The position numbers and the translations under genes were made by a program. Positions 22,387 to 34,399 of a stretch of 64,000 bases of DNA are shown here, one piece after another. Source of the stretch: Tricholoma matsutake (taxonomy: Eukaryota > Basidiomycota > Agaricomycetes > Agaricales > Tricholomataceae). Position 1 is the first letter of the stretch, and each line of letters starts with the position of its first letter. The notes beneath the pieces were generated by a model that saw only the letters and a list, made by a program, of their open reading frames with translations, had not been told where the DNA came from and ran no database searches. Location: positions 7,130,001-7,194,000 of the forward strand of contig AP026538.1 of assembly GCA_026075535.2 (NCBI GenBank), given 5' to 3'.

Positions 22387-24550
22387 TTTTTTTTTTTTTG
22401 GATCAGAATTTATGACGCGGGGCTCAAATGCAGTCTGTGGAGTGGGAACAAACAAAGGTACTACTCTATCTATGCATTCCCTTCGCCTGCATTCCAACCC
22501 AGGTCCCCGTTTTAGCCAATTTAGGTGGGCAGTGCCACAGACATTGTCATAATCTGCTGGAGGGGGAGCCTCCCCCCTCCCGAAGCTAGCCATTATATCG
22601 CCTGCTGGAGCAAAATGGTCCCCCAACCACATATCTGACAGAAGTCAGATCAGGCACAGCAGTGTCAATTCACCGTAAATCCCCCCTTGTGGGAGGAATA
22701 ACCGCCTGCATAATTCCAGCCAACGAGGATTGACCACCTCAGATGAATGAGGTGGACCATCACCGTGTCATGCACGAGTGACAGTGATGTGGCGGCTGGT
22801 TGTTCACCTGGTTATTCACCGGAACCACCATAAGCAGGGGGCTGAGGCCCCCCTCGAGCAAATGCTAGAAGATGCATGCACTGGATGACATTGTCCCCCC
22901 CACAGCGGGGGGAAGGTAAAGGGTGGCAACACTTGTCACCAACCCGACAGCAGCCAGCGGACTGGCAGTGATGGGTGTGGAGTGGAATGCCCCACACTAG
23001 TAACAGCACGGCCATCTGGGATGATGACGGCACTGTACTGGGGACAAGGGTTCCCCAGATTGAAGCTCTGCTGGAGCTATTGGCATCACCACATAGGGGG
23101 CTGGGACAGCTGCCCGAGGCGCAAGGTCATCAGAACGATGGTCTCTGGTTGTCCATTTAGGCATTGAGAACATGTTAGTACTGGTATAGGATCCTATTAA
23201 TCTGAATACGCAGCATGGGGTTGACACTCGGACAGTACCAACAAAGGTGGTCATCGCGTCCAGTAGATCTAACATGGAAAGAGAGGTGGATTCAACCTCC
23301 AACCTCTCTTCCCTAGATAATGGCACTTCGTCCTCCACCCACTCGGGGAGGGGGGGACAAAGGCAGTGATGGGGCAGGGAGTGCCTCTGGATAAAGGAAC
23401 TCAGCGATGCCAAGCTCCTGTGTATACACATCCTCTTGTTCGAGGCTTCATGTCCATTGTCTATGTGCGATGACGACACCTTGCGCTCATCGCACATGAT
23501 CGATATCTTGCCTAGAGGCGAGCCTGGGCCCACCTTTTGGCATAAGTGAGGCCTCCTGCATAGCAAGGAGGTCCTCGTAATTGTCAGGGTCAGGGAGGTC
23601 CTCCCCAGCCCACAGATCTCAGACTGCCTAGTGCAGCTGCTACCTCTGGTTCATTCTGTGCGAACCAGGTGTTGTAGTCTTGGGCATCATCGTCAACGAT
23701 GTCACCCATAATCAAGGAGGGGTCATGAAGGCCCCAGCATGTGGTTTTGTCTCTGTTTGGCCATTTGGGCAGTGAGAGTGAGTTAGCACAGGTAGATGAC
23801 GATAACAGTCAAAATACGCAGCATATGATCGATAACAGCTGGCCCTTTGTCTCAATTCCGGGTCCACCCAATACAGCCTCCAACCGCTCTGAGAGGGCTG
23901 GCAGGCCACACATCCTGCTGCCTGATGGGAGAAGATTGAACCCAGGTCATACCACCCCAAAAGAGTGAGCACCGGAGGTGGAGAGTTGGTGGTGCGAAGC
24001 AGCCACCAGAGCATTGTCCTAGCCCCCAGGGGGCACCGTCACCCGGCCCCTTTTAATGATGGTATTCCAAGTGGGTAGTCAGTGTAGCATGTCTCTAGTA
24101 GTAGAAACTCACAGAGCAAGGAGGTTGATGGCATCCATGCCAACCGACAGTCCAGTAGAAGTGTCCTTCCCCCTAAGCCAGACCTCCCCCAGCTAAACGA
24201 GCGCATCTACTTGGGCGAGCATTGAAGCAGGCATCCCACACCCACTCTAAGCCCACATAGGGACCCAGACTACTCTTTCATAAACACCACTCACCTAGCC
24301 AGGATCCTCAAAGCCAAGGGGAACAAGACAGATAGCAGCCATTGTCAAAAACAATGACCGGGGCATCCCCAGGGATCGGATGGATGGATCTCTTAACAAA
24401 TCAGGCCAGGTCTGGAGATGCCGAGAGCATTCGTGATGGCAAAATCCGATCAAAAATCGGACGTAAATTGAAGTGTCGATGTCACTAGCAACATTGAGCA
24501 GAGGTGTTTACCACTGTTTATGGTGGTTGTAACAAGTCAAGGAGCGATGT
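22387..24550 (-). mobile_element. Element B copy B6
   Basis: Minus-strand copy: T run, then GGATCAGAATTTATGACGCG at the left, and the complete 5' end at about 24550 (CATCGCTCCTTGACTTGTTA on the minus strand, almost the LINE 5' end). The TSD is GTGTTGTC(A/G)CCTT at 22374-22386 and 24558-24570. It splits the LINE RT at the FDIAQFFP motif. Protein remnants at about 22997-23790 are frameshifted, subfamily II. Confidence 0.88.
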
Positions 24551-26018
24551 GGTGAGTGTGTTGTCGCCTTCGACATTGCTCAATTCTTCCCCTCCTTGAA
24601 CCACCAGGTTCTACTGGAGATCATCTCTCGATCGGGATTCCCTGCGCAAGTGGTGAATTTCTTCCGCTCATACCTGGTCGGTCGCAAGACGACCTACAAA
24701 TGGAATGCCTTCTCATCTGGCTCCTTTGCAGCAGATGTGGGGGTGGGACAAGGTTCTGCCCTGTCCCCTGTCCTATTGGCATTATACCTAATGCCCATTA
24801 TGAAGCTCTTCAGAAGAAGCGACATCGGCAGAGATGTCGATCTCATGTCTTATGTGGATGATGGCACTCTCACCGCCCACTCTGCATGGCTGGAGGACAA
24901 CCTCCCCCTTCTCAAAGAAGCATATGACTGGATATTCCAGGCATTCACCTCCCTCGGACTTGTCCTGGAACATGACAAATCGGAGATATTTCATTTTTCC
25001 AGGTCGAGGAACTTCACTCCTCTACCGATAGATGTAGGGTTTGCCCCGTACACAGGCAACTCACCTCTCAAACCCAAGACTATCTGGAGGTACCTTGGTT
25101 TCTTCTTCGATCGCAAACTCTCCTTCAAGGAGCACACGCAATTTTACTCCACCAAAGCCCTCACCATGGCGAGGGTGATGGGAATGCTTGGCAATTCTGT
25201 AAGAGGGCTAACCCCCATGCAGAAACACCTCCTATACCGTTCATGCATTATACCCATTATGATGTATGGACTGAGACTATGGCACTTTAAAGGCGCATGC
25301 GTCAAAGGTGTCGTCAAAGTGTTGTCCCAGGTGCAGTCCATTGCTGCACGCTGGATCCTTGGTGCCTTCCGTACCACCCCTATTGGTGGACTGGAAAGTA
25401 TCGCAGGACTGTTGCCCATGCAACTGTTACTGCATAGATTAGTCAACAGAGGGGTATTTAGAACCCCCCTGCTGGCCCCATTTATTTTATTTTTTTTGGG
25501 TCAAAAATTTATAACATGGCGCCCGATCGCAGTCCATGGCAGAGACATCCAAACGAAGTACACTACGCCCAGCCCAAGTCCCCCTCCTGCTGATCTTCAC
25601 ACCAACCACCTAGATAACTGCAATGACCACTAAGGAAGCCCCCTTTATCGAGTAAACAGACTCACCAGTGGTGGCATACTGACAACCTGGACTTGACGAT
25701 GTGTCCCTCGAGACTCCATGGGTATGTGTGCAAGATTTAGGGGAGACTGCCACCCCGACATGAGCCTCTCAGGTCAGAAAGGAAGGCATAGTCAGCATTG
25801 AAGCTGTAATGTGCAACCGACAGAGGATCTGGAAGTGCTCAGGCGCCTCCCCGAACCAGTAACTGGGTTTGTGTCCCCCCTCCCTGACAGTCGCTCCTGA
25901 ACATGAGTGGGCCCCCTTTGTGAGGGTTAATGGACTCGCCTGGTGCTCTACAGCCACCCTGACATACCGATCACACTAGCCAGAACCAGATGAGGGTCAT
26001 ATGCCCTAGGCGCACAGC

Positions 26019-26496
26019 CTATCTTGGATCCCACGCTAGCAGGATGAACGACCCTAGTGCAGGGTTATAGTCCAAGAATTTGTAGAAGCCTTCGACAGAG
26101 TCAGGGCTTGCACGAGTTTCTTTGCAATCCACAGGGCAGACGCGTAATATATGATCCCAAGTTTGGATCTCAGGACCAAGGCACCAACATTGGTACTCCC
26201 CGTTGAGGGAGAAATGATGACGATACTCCCCTATGGGAGCATGGCCAGTGACCATATGGCTGAGTCGGGAAGTGCCAGTCATGCTGGTTCCCGATACTTT
26301 CAGCCAAGGCCCACCTTTGTGAGTTGAGGGTACTATGGTTTTTCCTCCGACCCCTTTCAGGTGAAGGAAATACCGACCACAATACGCAGGTTCTATGAGC
26401 TGCGTGTGCCAATCCTTACAGATCATTTTTTCAATTTGGGTCTTCAGGTAGTCTAGAGATGTCCATGGGTGTCTACCCACGGAGATCTTGGTAGAT
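26019..26496 (-). pseudogene. LINE M ORF2 C-terminus
   Basis: STKISVGRHPW..SLDYLKTQIEK then the zinc-like region GEYQCWCLGPEIQTWDHILRVC and LAWDPR*, read on the minus strand. Its right border at 26496 lies exactly at the poly(T) end of LINE P. The 3' UTR follows at 25482-26018. Confidence 0.75.
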
Positions 26497-29400
26497 TTTT
26501 TTTTTTTTTTTTGGGTCAAAAATTTATAATGCGGCGCCCAAATGCAGTCTGCGGCAGAGACATACAAATGAAGTATACTACGCCCAGCCCAAGTCCCCCT
26601 CCTGCTGATCTTCACACCAACCACCCAGATAACTGCGATAACCACTAAGGAGGCCCCCTTTATCAAGTAAATGGACTCGCCAGTGGCGGCATACTGACAA
26701 CTTGGACTTGACGATGTATGTCCCCCAAGACTCCATGGGTATGTGTGCAAGATTTAGGGGAAACTGCCACCCCGACATGAGCCTCTCAGCTCGGAAAGGA
26801 GGGCATAGTCAGCGTCGAAGCTGTAATGCACAACTGACAGAGGATGTGAAAGTGCTCAGGCGCCTCCCTGAACCAGTACCTGGTGTTGTGTCCCCTCTCT
26901 CTGACAGTCGCTCCTGAACATGGGTGGGCCCCCTTTATGAGGGTTAATGGACTCATCTGGTGCCCTACAGCCACCCCGACATACCGATCACACTAGCCAG
27001 AACCAGATGAGGGTCATATGCCCTACGCGCACAGCCTATCCTGGATCCCACGCTAGCAGGGTGAACGACCCAAGTGCAGGGTTTGTGTCCAAGAATTTGT
27101 AGAAGCCTTCGACGGAGTCTGGGCTTGCATGAGTTTCTGTACGATCTACCGCAGGGCAGATGCATAATATATGATCCCAAGTTTGAATTTCGGGACCAAG
27201 GCACCAGCATTGGTACTCCCTGTTGAGGGAGAGACGATGGCGATACTCCCCTATGGGAGCATGGCCAGTGACCATATGGGTGAGATGGGAAGTGCCAGTT
27301 GTGCTGGTCCCCGACACTTTCAGCCAAGGCCCACCTTTGTGAGTCGAGGGTAGTACAGGCTTTCCTCCGACCTCTTTGAGGTGGAGGAAGTGCTGTCCAC
27401 AATACACCGTATCTGAGATCTGCGTGTGCCAATCCTTGCAGACCACTTTTTCGACTTGGGCCTTCAGGTAGTCTAAAGACGTCCATGGGCGTCTACCCGC
27501 AGAGATCTTGGTGGATGTTGCAACATTGTGAGCCTTCTTGTGTACACCCTACTCGAACTTCGAGGGGACATGCCAGAATGTAACATTTCTTTCCTCGTCC
27601 CCGGATAGCCAGGGACGGAGGGATCGACAAGCATCCAGAGCAAAGATTTGCCCAGAATGTGGTTTTGGATCTACGAGGGACTCGATGCCAGTAGTAGAGT
27701 CCGAAAATATTACCAGCTTTTTGCATCCCTTGCTGCAAGCAGCAGAGATGCCCAGCTGGAGAGCGAATAATTCGACTTCCGGGGGCGTTCTCCTCCCAGA
27801 TGCCGAGACAATGCAATCCACCTGTTCTCCTTGTCTGAAGATGAGAGCACAAGCAACCGCTTGGAATTTGGCATCTGTGGGCACCAAAGCATCCACTGCA
27901 ACGATGAGGGTGTCTGCCTCTGACTGGGCCTTGGCCCAGGCCTTGTCGAGGTCACCCCTATACACACTTCTTGCCTCCTCCTCCTTAGAGGTGAGACAGT
28001 GAGAGGAGAAGCGAGCAGGGAATAGATCCTTTACTCTGTTTCCAGGGGTGTTTTCTTCCCCAAAGGGGTCGAATTCATCCTCTGGGACCTTGCAGTGTGA
28101 GTGTGTTCAGCACGTCTCCTCCCCAGAGCCCAAGCTCATGAGGGAAGGTGCTGCCCACGTATTTTGGCCCTAAGATCACTCTAAGGGGGTGAGATGGGGC
28201 CAACAGGGGGGTTCTGAATGCCCCCTTGTTGACCAAATGACGCAGTAGCAGTTGCATAGGCAACAGCCCTGCGATGCAGTCTAGACCACCGATAGGGGTG
28301 GTACAAAAAGCACCAAGGATCCAATGTGCAGCAATAGATTGCACCTGGGCCAATGTCTTGATGACACCCTTGACACGTGCACCTTTAAAATGCCAGAGTC
28401 TCAGTCCATATGTCATGATGGGAACAACATATGAGCGGTACAGTAGGTGTTTCTGCATGGGTTCTAGTCCCCTGACAGAGTTGCCGAGCATTCCCATGGC
28501 TCTTGCTGTTGTGAGAGCCTTGGTGGAATAGAATCATGTGTGCTCCTTAAAGGAGAGCTTACAATTGAAGAAGAACCCTAGGTACCTCCAGGCGACCTTG
28601 GGTTTGAGGGAGGAGTTGCCCGTATAGGGGGCAAAACCTAGATCTATCGGTAGGCTCCTCGACCTCAAGAAATGGAAAATCTCGGACTTGTCGTGTTCTA
28701 GAATAAGTCCAAGGGACATAAATGCCTGGAAGATCCAGCCATATGCTTCTGTGAGCAGGGGGAGGTTGTCCTCCAGTTGTGGAGAGCGGGCGATGAGGGT
28801 GCCATCGTCCACATAAGACATGAGGTTGACTTTTCTGCCGACCTCGCTTCTGAAGAGCTTCATAATGGGTGTTAAGTATAACGCCGATAAGACAGGGGAC
28901 AGGGCATAGCCCTGTCCCACCCCCACATTGGCTGCAAAGGAGCCAGATGAGAAGGCGTTCCACTTGTAGGTCATCTTGCAACCCACAAGGTAAGAACGGA
29001 AGAAGTTCACTACTTGCGCAGGGAACCCCAACCTGGAGATGATTTCCAACAGAACCTGGTGGTTCAATGAGGGGAAGAACTGAGTGATGTCGAAGGTGAC
29101 AACACTCATTTTGAGACCCTGAGCCCATCCTGCTCTGATGAGGTGGGTGAGGTAGATTCCTGCATCCTCTGTGGAACACTGGGTGACAGCTCCAAACTGG
29201 TTTTGTTCAAAGGCCTCGTGTGCCACTCCATCAAATTGAAGCCATCAGGACAGCATTTTTTCAACCAGTTTGCCCAGAGTGTTCAGGAGCACAATGGGTC
29301 TGAACGACTTTGGTGTAGAGTAATTAGGTTTCCCTGGTTTTGGAATTATTACTGACAGGGATTCCTTGAAGTGAGCAGGCCAATGTCCTGCAGTGATGCA

Positions 29401-29625
29401 TGCCTCAGCTATGCGAGTGATGAGACTCACCATCTCAGGGTTGCTACACCAGTGTTTTAGGTGCAACCACATAACATGATTGGGCCCTGGAGTGGATCGG
29501 GAAGAGCACGCATTAAGCGCTTCTTTCATTTCTGTAATGGAGAACGGGACCCAGGCCCTTTCATGCACCAGAACCAGATCATTTAAGATGCTCAGATTGA
29601 CTTCTCAGTCCAAGGCTGCATTGTA
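26497..29625 (-). mobile_element. LINE P, 5'-truncated copy within M
   Basis: Poly(A) end at 26497 (T run then GGGTCAAAAATTTATAATGC), running on the minus strand back to YNAALD near 29625, i.e. the linker just before the RT. There it abuts LINE M sequence ending LFPAR. No TSD was found. M lacks the roughly 500 bp between the two junctions, so insertion with a target deletion or recombination between LINE copies is likely. Confidence 0.7.
27036..29625 (-). pseudogene. LINE ORF2 RT-RNase H (P)
   Basis: RT from ERAWVPFSITEMKEALNACS (29568) through KSFRPIVLLNTLGKLVEK, FDITQFFPSLNHQ, GVGQGYALSPVL (Tyr replaces the usual Ser) and YVDDG. It is followed by the thumb and LGAFCTTPIGGLD. A 38-bp deletion near 28090 breaks the frame. 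RNase H at 27549-27965: VAVDALVPTDAKF, PPEVELFALQLG, VIFSDSTTGIES. It ends with the C-terminal zinc-like region at 27036. Several stops and frameshifts. Confidence 0.75.
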
Positions 29626-31061
29626 GCGAGCAGGGAATAAATCCTTAACTCTGTTTCCAGGGGTGTTTTCTTCCCCAAAGGGGTCGAATTCATCCACTGG
29701 GACAAGAGCCAGTGCTGCAGCCGAGGCAACAGAGGGTCCTTGTAGTGTGAGTGTATTGAGCACATCTCCACCCCAGAGCCCAAGCTCATGAGGGAAGGTG
29801 CTGCCTACATGGTTTGGCCCCAAGATCGCTCTCAGGGGGTGAGATGGAGCCAACAGAGGGGTTCTGAGAGCCCCTTTGTCGACCAATCAATGCAGGAGCA
29901 GTTGCATGGGCAACAGTCCTGCGATACTGTCCAGTCCACCAATCGGGGTGGTCCTGAATGCACCAAGGATCCAGCATGCAGCGATAGACTGCACCTGGGC
30001 CAATGTTTTGATGACACCTTTGACATGTGCGCCCTTAAAGTGCCAAAGTCGAAGTCCATATGGCATGATAGGTACAACACACAAGCGGTAGAGTAGGCAT
30101 TTCTGCATAGGTTCCAAGCCCCTAATGGAATTGCTGAGCATTCCCATGGCTCTCACTGTAGTGAGAGCCTTGGTGGAGTAGAATTGCATGTGCTCCTTAA
30201 AGGAGAGTTTGCAATCGAAGAAAAACCCCAGGTACCTCCAGGTGACCTTGGGTTTGAGAGGGGAGTTGCCCATGTACGGCATGAACCCTAAGTTGATCAG
30301 GAGAGGAGTGAAGCACCTCGACCTTGAGAAATGAAATATCTCGGACTTGTTGTGTTCCAAGACAAGTCTGAGGGATGTGAGTGCCTGGAAGATTCAGCCA
30401 TACACTTCTTTGAGAAGGGGGAGGTTATCCTCCAGTCATGCTGAGTGGGCGATGAGGGTGCCATCGTCCACATAAGACATGAGATCGACCTTGCGGCCAA
30501 TCTTGCTTCTTCTGAAGAGTTTCATTATGGGCGTTAAATATAATGCCGATAAGACAGGGGACAGGGCAGAGCCCTGTCCCACCCCCACATCGGCTGCAAA
30601 GGAGCCAGATGAGAAGGTGTTCCATTTGTAAGTCATTTTGCGACCCATGAGGTACGAACGGAAGAAGTTCACTACTTGCGTCGGGAACCCCGACTGAGAG
30701 ATTGTCTCCAACAGAACCTGATGGTTCAATGAAGGGAAGAATTGAGCAATGTTGAAGGCGAGAACACTCGTTTTGAGGCCCTGAGCCCATCCTGCCCTAA
30801 CAAGGTGGGTGAGGTAGATTCCTGCATCCTCTGTGGAACACTGGGCGACTCCTCCAAATTGGTTTTGTTCGAAGGTGCCGTGTGCCACATTGTCGAACTG
30901 AAGCCGCCTAGACAGCATCTTTTTGACTAGCTTGCCCAGAGTGTTCAGGAGTACAATGGGCCTGAACAACTTTGGGGTAGAATAGTTAGGTTTTCCTGGT
31001 TTTGGGATGATTACCAACAGGGACTCCTTAAAGTGCACAGGCCAGTGCCCTGCAGTGATGC
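29626..31061 (-). pseudogene. LINE M ORF2, RT and start of RNase H region
   Basis: Continues LINE M leftward of the gypsy TSD: HFKESLLVIIPKPGKPNYST.., FNIAQFFPSLNHQ, GVGQGSALSPVL, YVDDG, MEHNKSEIFHFSRS, ..GAFRTTPIGGLDSIAGLLP, RTPLLAPSHPLRAI and NTPGNRVKDLFPAR, where it joins LINE P. Frames 30436-31038, 29887-30360 and 29605-29886 carry the pieces. Two or more stops or shifts make it inactive. Confidence 0.75.
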
Positions 31062-31756
31062 TGTTAAGGGCGAAGCCTCAACCACTCGATCTAGTCAATG
31101 TCATTTGACGAGGTGCTTCCTCGACAAGTTGTTCAGCACTAGTCTTACTGGGAGCGTCCGACGTAAGAGAGATAGTGCACTCTAGCAGGCCTTCTGCATA
31201 GAGTCATTCAGGTTCATGCACTAAGGGGCTTCCTTAGTGGTTTCGAGTAAGTTCGCGAGTTCACAAGTTAAGGCTGTAGATTGCCTAGATCTAAACTAAG
31301 GACATCCCTACTATGAGTTGCAGTACTTATACTACGAGGGAGGTCCTTATCGTCCAATCGGAAAGATAGATGTGTATCAAGTAAGAATAGAAACAATAGG
31401 CCTCATGCCTTGCATGAGGCGTCCGATGTCACGGAGTGCTGCGGCGCAGCATGTCAGGAAACAATAAGAGATAAGCCTCATGCCTAGCATGAGGTGTCCG
31501 ATGTCATGGACCTCATGTCAGGGGGCTGTCATATCACAGCATGTGTGGGAGTGGGTTCAGGTGCATGGAGTCACCATGCATCAAGGGTGCCTTCCATGGG
31601 AAGGGGATCGAATGCATGCAGTCGGCATGCATTGTGTGTGTGTCTGGTGTCAAGGACATGCCCTAAGCATGAATCATGGAGTGCCTTCTGTCTGGAGGGG
31701 ATCGTCGGGTTGGTTGGGTTGGTTGGGTTCCATGAGTTACAAGGAAAATTGTAACA
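31062..31756 (-). repeat. 3' LTR of the gypsy element
   Basis: 695 bp, beginning TGTTAAGGGCGAAGCCTC and ending AAGGAAAATTGTAACA on the plus strand. It contains two hairpins with CCTCATGC/GCATGAGG arms near 31399 and 31475. It differs from the other LTR by scattered transitions and a short deletion in the latter. Confidence 0.92.
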
Positions 31757-31770
31757 TTACCCCCCCGCTA
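31757..31770 (-). other. Polypurine tract
   Basis: On the minus strand TAGCGGGGGGGTAA directly precedes the 3' LTR, the usual site for plus-strand DNA priming in LTR retrotransposons. Confidence 0.7.
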
Positions 31771-32018
31771 TGGTCGAAAGTCCCACACTTCGACCTAAAT
31801 CTTTGTCTCTCCCTTGTGGTTTGATCGGGCATGGTCTGGTTATGTGGGTAGGTCAGGGTCAAGGGGTACGATGGAGGAATTGCTCATGTCCAAGCTTGGA
31901 CTGTGATCGGGTTCTTTTTGTTTTATACTGCCTTTAGCAGTGGTGTCAAAGAGTTGGTGGTGTCATTGGAAGGGGGAGGGGTGTGTAGGGTTTGCACAGT
32001 ATCAAGGGTAATCACTGT

Positions 32019-32207
32019 AGTTTTACATCTTTGCAGATGATCGCTAGTTTAACATCTTTGCAGATGATCGCTAGTTTAACATCTTTGCAGATGATCGCTA
32101 GTTTACTGTCTTTGTGGACGATCAGTAGTTTAACGTCCTTGCGGACAATCACTAGTTTAACGTCTTTGCAGACGATTGGTAGTTTAACGTCTTTGTGGAT
32201 GATCAGT
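32019..32207. repeat. 27-bp minisatellite, seven units
   Basis: Unit TAGTTTAACATCTTTGCAGA-TGATCGC, repeated seven times head to tail with substitutions. Because 27 bp is nine codons, a minus-strand frame encodes a KDVKLAIIC-type repeat. It lies in the untranslated stretch between the end of pol and the polypurine tract. The rest of 31771-32291 shows no gene. Confidence 0.85.
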
Positions 32208-32291
32208 TTGCACCTAGTTGTGCTGAGTGGTCTGGGGTGTCGGTGTATGGGGGTGTTGGCTGGAACACAGCAACGTCCCCAGTTCTCCATG

Positions 32292-32840
32292 TCATCCAAA
32301 TAAGAGCTGCCTTGCCAGCTCGAATCCGCTTTCTTTGTTGTAGTGGGTGTTCCACTGAAGGTCATTCCACAGTAGTGGGCCAATCCCCACTAGTGGTCTC
32401 CTGCCTGGGGTCAGACCATTGCGGTTGACAACAAATTGTTCAGGGAGATAGTCTCCACCGTCTAACTCTTCTTCAAAGCACCACTCCTCAAATTGTGCTT
32501 TTACCCAGGTCAAATCCATTTTCATGCTCCTTCACACATAGAGGCAGCATGTTGGGCAAGTCGAGGATATTCTCTTTATCCAGTCGTCTCTGTTTATCCA
32601 GAATGTGATTCTGTGTGGGCATTCCCAAGAGGGTTGCCCTGGCAGTCTGTTCGTTCTTGGTGACTGGTCAATGACTCATCGTCCAGTCACCAGGTTCTTA
32701 TCATATTCTTCTTTATCGAAAGGGGGTGGGGGGTGGGAGTGAACGTGAAGGGCATCAACATTCAGTGGGTTAATCGTTGTTTAGGGGGTATCAGGGGTGT
32801 TGTTTGGTTCAGATAGTGGGGGTTTCTTGGGTTCTCGTCA
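32292..32840 (-). pseudogene. C-terminal extension of gypsy pol beyond the chromodomain
   Basis: The pol frame stays readable for about 180 codons after the chromodomain if TGA at 32838 and two further TGAs and one TAA are bridged. It includes RITFWINRDDWIKRISSTC, then LTWVKAQFEEWCFEEELDGG, then NGLTPGRRPLVGIGPLLWND, ending LARQLLFG* at 32292. Trp-rich, Asp/Glu-rich, unrecognised. In most chromoviruses the chromodomain is close to the C-terminus, so this extension is unusual or a separate ORF. Confidence 0.45.
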
Positions 32841-33050
32841 GAGGTGGTACCTCCTCTTATATGCCATCAGGATCTCGGGGGCATTCTTCAGGTTCGATTC
32901 GGGTTCCCATGTGTTTTTGGATGTCGGGTAGTCAACCCATTTCATGAGGTAACGGCATGTCTTGCCGTGCTTCTTGTGTGCGATGATCGCTTCCACCTTG
33001 TATTCATTCTCTCCTTCCATGAGGTCGGGTGGTGGAGTCAGGAAGTTTCA
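32838..33050 (-). pseudogene. Chromodomain of gypsy pol
   Basis: EYKVEAIIAHKKHGKTCRYL then MKWVDYPTSKNTWEPESNL shows the chromodomain pattern (aromatic cage Tyr/Trp, WxxYxxxxNTWEPxxNL). It follows the integrase in the same frame. In fungal chromoviruses it is thought to guide integration to particular chromatin. A TGA at 33048-33050 (G*NFLTPPPDL) sits just upstream and another at 32838-32840 just downstream. Confidence 0.85.
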
Positions 33051-34200
33051 CCCATGAGTGTTGTTCTCATGGTATCGCGTGAGTAAAGCCGCATGGAATA
33101 CCGGGTGGATCTTCCATCCCGGCAGCAGTTTCAATCGGTATGTCGTTCTTGACAAGGCATCTTCAATCATGAAGGGCCCTTCTCATTTTGGCGCCAGTTT
33201 TCTCGTTGGGTAGCCAATCTTCAGGTTCTTGGAGTCAAGCCATACTTGTTCTCCAACTTTGACCAGTTCGTATCGCCCTTTCGTTCAGGCAGCCATAGCC
33301 TGTCTGGCTAGTTCATGTGCGGCAAGAGCTTCCCTTCTCGCAGAGAGAAGTTCTTGGATTCTCTGTTTGGCGGCCGGCACGTTCGTCTTTTCGTAAGGGG
33401 TGGGGATTGTGCATGGCTGATATCCCATCATCAAGTAAAATGGCGAATGTTTTACTGTGGAGTGCGTCTTCTGGTTGTGTGCAAATTCTGCCATTGGGAG
33501 ATAATGCTCCCAATCTTTGGGTTTGTTCAAACAGAACATGTGGAGGTAAACCTCTAGCTCTTGGTTTACTCGCTCCGTTTCTCCATCGGTCTGGGAGTGA
33601 TAGGCAGTGCTCATGGATAGCTTAATCCCGAGCAGTCATCCGAGTTCTCGGAAGAGTTTGGATGCAAATCGAGGGTCTCTGTCTGAGATGATTCTTCTGG
33701 GGAGTCCAAATCTGGTGTACACATGGCGCAGGTAAAGGTCTGCGGTGCCAAGTGCATCGATCGTCTTCGTGCAAGGGATAAAAATTACCCCCTTCATAAG
33801 ACCATGGTCTACCACGACCATGATTGAGTCAAATCCATTTATCATGGGCAAGTCCGTGATAAAATCTGTCATTACCAGAATGGTCTGTTGGCATCGGATG
33901 ATATTGGTGTCGGCAGTGGGGTTGTTGGGTGTGTATTCACTTTCATTTGCTGGCACTTTGCGCAGCCTTTGACGTACTTCTTGATGAAGTTGGCCATTCC
34001 TGGCCACCAGTAGTCTCGTTGGATCAGTTCAATTGTCTGCCATTGTCCAGGGTGTCCTGTCGTGATGCTATCATGGTATTTTCGCTCAGCGGAGGGTTTT
34101 GTCCTGTGGCATGTAGCATCTGTCTTTGAAAAAGAGCAGGCTGTCTTTGAATTTCCAGTCCTCCAATGCAGACTTGATTGGGGGAGTTCCATTGTTTTTC
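33051..34200 (-). pseudogene. Integrase of the gypsy element
   Basis: Zinc-binding HHCC region (HDSITTGH..CAKC, frame of 34192), then the catalytic core TDFITDLP (first Asp), IISDRDPRF (second Asp) and TDGETERVNQELE (Glu), then the GPFMIED-like C-terminal region (KLAPK*EGPF). TGA stops at 33636-33638 (LG*LLGIKLSMS), 33285-33287 and 33183-33185 stand where the family has Arg. Two compensating frameshifts near 34080 and 33890 also occur. Confidence 0.85.
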
Positions 34201-34399
34201 AGGGCTCATAAAGCGTCATTTATGAGGTTGTCCTTCATTATTGATGAGACCAGGGCTCCCTGGAGCTCAGTGTCGATCATTTTGACGAACAGTTCATCAG
34301 CGAGGATGGTCTTGTCCTCGTTATCGGTGTCTTCTTTGGCTATGTGATCTGCTCTCCTCGATAGGGCGTCAGATTGTACCATCTGTGATCCAGGTACGT

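Noticed and set aside
24551..25633. Fusion protein of RT with ..FLGQKFITWRPIAV.. C-terminus
   Set aside because: The frame runs from L1 RT across the TSD into the reverse of the M 3' UTR; an artefact of insertion.
31398..31500. CRISPR-like or IS-like inverted repeats in the LTR
   Set aside because: Only two hairpins, inside a clearly defined LTR of a eukaryotic retrotransposon.
32019..32207. CRISPR array
   Set aside because: Units are contiguous 27-bp tandem repeats without spacers.
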